Assembly: GCF_010233585.1 (NCBI RefSeq)
Contig: NZ_CP045997.1
Coordinates: 10,005,826-10,069,825 of the forward strand
Direction: 5' to 3'
Origin: Spirosoma endbachense
GTDB taxonomy: Bacteria; Bacteroidota; Bacteroidia; Cytophagales; Spirosomataceae
DNA length: 64,000 bases
Shown here piece by piece: positions 62,123 through 64,000 of this stretch. Below the pieces are notes generated by a model that had not been told where the DNA came from, did no database searches, and saw only the letters and a list, made by a program, of their open reading frames with translations. How positions within the stretch are numbered: position 1 is the stretch's first letter; every line of letters begins with the position of its first letter. A program made the position numbers and the translations under genes.

Positions 62123-64000
62123 TCACAGCTTGAGAATAGTGAATTCTACTCGCCGGTTCTGTTTGCGCTTCTCTTCGGTTTCGTTGCTGGCTATTGGTTT
62201 GCTGGGTCCCCAGGCCTTCGTCTGGATGCGGGCCTCCGCAATTCCTTTACCAATCAAGTATTCTTTTACTACCCGAACCCGGTCGGCAGAAAGCTTCATA
62301 TTTGGTTCCCAATCTCCCTGATTGTCAGTATGCCCCTCGATCAGAATTTCCATATTGGGGTATTGAGTCAGCATATCGGCCATCCGGTCCAGTTCACTGT
62401 TGGCGCCCGGTAGTAAGTTGAACTGACTCTGTTCAAACAGCACCTCGCGCATGGTTATTTTCTGACCAGCTTCAATCTTAACCAGTATCAGGTTCCGTTT
62501 GATATCACGGAATCGCTTGTCTTTACTAAGATCAAGGGTTTCGGTAGTTGGGAAATAACCCTCTTTGATGGCTTTAATCGTATAGATCTTCTGCGTGGGC
62601 AGAATCAGTTTGTATTCGCCCGTTTCGGGGTCATAATCGGCTTTTGCCGTCTCTTTGTTTTCGTCGGCCAGACCGGAAATTACTTCCGAAGCTACTGGTT
62701 TTCTGCTCTTTGAGTCCAGCACCTGACCCGATATGATGGCAACCGGGTCTGGCTTGATGGCAGGATACAGTTTGAGCCGAAAAATATCATCTTCGCCCAG
62801 AGACCCCGCCCGTGAACTCAGATAGGCAAAATCGCCGGAAGCGGGAATGGTAAAATAGCCGTCCCATTCAGGTGTGTTGATACCCGACCCCAGATTTTCG
62901 GGTTCGCTCCAATTGCTCCACGTATCATCGAGTCGGCGTGTTACAAAAATATCACCATTGCCATAGCCCGGATGCCCGGCCGACGTAAAATAGAGTGTCC
63001 GGCCATCGACCGCCAGAAAAGGCGAACTTTCGAAGTCGGCTGTGTTCACAACGGGACCCAGCGAGACCGGTTCCGACCAGTTTTTGTCAGCCTGTTGCAG
63101 CGCAACGTACAAGTCGCGGTTTCCACGGGTGTCTTTTCGCTGTACTGCCAGAATGATCGCTTTCCCGTCGGGAGAGACGCAGAACTCCAACTGATTTTTT
63201 TCGTGCAGATTATAGTTGTTGGCAATTTTACATTCGACGGGCTGCGACCATCCTTGCCGGGTTTTTGTCGATCTGGAGATACCGAACGACAAGCCTCCGT
63301 CAGGGCGGTATACATTGATGAGATAGGCCGTACGACCATCGGGCGAGAGACCGCTGATGGCATTATCGCCGGTGTTATTGATGGGAGCACCAATATTTAC
63401 CGCTTCACTCCAACCGGGAGGATTTCCCGAAGCGCCTGATTCCAGCGTGGAGAACCACACGTCCTGCCGGTCGGAACCGCCCATATTGGCTTTGTTGAAA
63501 TTCCGGGTAAAATAGAGCGTTCGGCCATCAGGTGCAATTACGGGGGCAACTTCCTGCCCTGGCGAATTGACCGTTTTGCCCAGATTTTCCTTTACTATTT
63601 CCTTGGGGATGTCTTTCGAAACATTTATGCCAACCGCAATTGGTTTTGTATCTTCTGAGATACCGATGGCATCGATCTGGTTTATGCCCGGTACGGAAGA
63701 ACCATTGAGTACAACCTTTATCTGATCGCCCACAACTGCCGAATCTTTCAGCATAATCCGGAGTAATGGATCCTGTCGGGGAGCTGGATTGCTATTTTTA
63801 TAGACCTGATGTTCTTTCTTTTGGCCGTCAATGATCAGTACCTGCACAATAGCGCCTGGATTCACATTTTCGCCAATAACGATTTGCCGAATCGTACTTG
63901 GCTTCTCAAAGGCAACCTGAATCCACTCATCGGCAGTGCCATCGGCGCCCTTGGGCGCCCAAGCGGAGGGGCTTTCACCAAGCTGGGGTAGTTTATTGGG
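62123..64000 (-). CDS. PD40-repeat/OmpA peptidoglycan-binding protein (5' end outside window)
   Basis: The frame stays open to the right edge (64000), so the gene is cut; the GTG at 63865 is internal (VIGENVNPGAIVQV). The visible part starts with a discoidin/F5-8-like beta domain (DEWIQVAFEKPSTIRQIVI), followed by several PD40/WD40-like repeats (PVIAPDGRTLYFTRNFNKAN, LSPDGRTAYLINV, SPFLAVDGRTLYFTSAGHPG), a carboxypeptidase-like domain (ISGQVLDSKSRKPVASEVIS), and a C-terminal OmpA domain (ILIEGHTDNQGDWEPNMKLS, RVRVVKEYLIGKGIAEARIQ, RRVEFTIL). It anchors in the cell wall and probably lies at the outer membrane. Separate from the glycan genes in function; the next gene begins 30 nt downstream of its stop. 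Confidence 0.9.
   Translation of the reverse strand, partial: PNKLPQLGESPSAWAPKGADGTADEWIQVAFEKPSTIRQIVIGENVNPGAIVQVLIIDGQKKEHQVYKNSNPAPRQDPLLRIMLKDSAVVGDQIKVVLNGSSVPGINQIDAIGISEDTKPIAVGINVSKDIPKEIVKENLGKTVNSPGQEVAPVIAPDGRTLYFTRNFNKANMGGSDRQDVWFSTLESGASGNPPGWSEAVNIGAPINNTGDNAISGLSPDGRTAYLINVYRPDGGLSFGISRSTKTRQGWSQPVECKIANNYNLHEKNQLEFCVSPDGKAIILAVQRKDTRGNRDLYVALQQADKNWSEPVSLGPVVNTADFESSPFLAVDGRTLYFTSAGHPGYGNGDIFVTRRLDDTWSNWSEPENLGSGINTPEWDGYFTIPASGDFAYLSSRAGSLGEDDIFRLKLYPAIKPDPVAIISGQVLDSKSRKPVASEVISGLADENKETAKADYDPETGEYKLILPTQKIYTIKAIKEGYFPTTETLDLSKDKRFRDIKRNLILVKIEAGQKITMREVLFEQSQFNLLPGANSELDRMADMLTQYPNMEILIEGHTDNQGDWEPNMKLSADRVRVVKEYLIGKGIAEARIQTKAWGPSKPIASNETEEKRKQNRRVEFTILKL

Overview
The window looks like a chromosomal segment of a member of the Bacteroidota, most likely a Spirosoma-type Cytophagales. 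This is an inference from gene content and signals: a TonB-dependent receptor with an N-terminal carboxypeptidase-like domain, a DUF5686 protein, a SusA-like exported amylase, a PD40/OmpA protein, LytTR and FIST signalling, the bacillithiol deacetylase BshB1, promoters of the -33 TTTG / -7 TAnnTTTG kind, and little sign of Shine-Dalgarno sites. No rRNA, tRNA, CRISPR array, insertion sequence or phage gene was recognised. Both window edges cut a gene.

Layout. (1) Positions 1-10181 hold a eukaryotic-like signalling island. A plus-strand run encodes a zinc-ribbon protein (cut), a membrane protein with Asp-rich calcium-type repeats, a zinc-ribbon/FHA protein, a membrane PP2C phosphatase, a caspase-like peptidase, an ECF sigma factor and a soluble anti-sigma-like protein. 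It meets, across a 50-bp perfect palindrome, a minus-strand run of two membrane Ser/Thr kinases with a DUF5684 protein between them. (2) 10.5-18 kb: a DUF1460 amidase-like protein, two divergent GH13 amylases (one cytoplasmic, one exported), a small lipoprotein, CreD with a palindromic operator, and a beta-phosphoglucomutase. (3) 18-25.8 kb: envelope proteins (DUF5686, DUF4405, TonB receptor) and an RluA pseudouridine synthase. (4) 26-28.8 kb: a FIST sensor protein and a hybrid histidine kinase. (5) 28.8-33.8 kb: an AT-richer accessory stretch with a decayed RluA fragment and two large secreted adhesin-like genes that share a C-terminal module; the second is broken by one in-frame stop. (6) 34-44.3 kb: regulators (HxlR, LytTR response regulator with LytS-type kinase, GntR), a secreted LD-carboxypeptidase, an AI-2E-type permease, an atypical nitrilase-family protein and BshB1. 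(7) 44.3-64 kb, all on the minus strand: a TPR histidine kinase, an SGNH protein, an unknown 908-residue membrane-anchored protein, and a surface-glycan locus (UGM-like flavoprotein, GT2, O-acyltransferase, polytopic membrane proteins, split transketolase halves around a fused epimerase-GT2, PMT-type transferase), ending in a PD40/OmpA protein that runs off the window.

The two most promising systems are the kinase/phosphatase/FHA/caspase/sigma island at the left edge and the split-transketolase plus epimerase-GT2 fusion locus near the right edge. Smaller points of interest are the nitrilase-family protein with Ser at the catalytic Cys position, the nonsense-interrupted adhesin, the shared adhesin C-terminal module, the duplicated RluA relic, and a set of related long intergenic hairpins.
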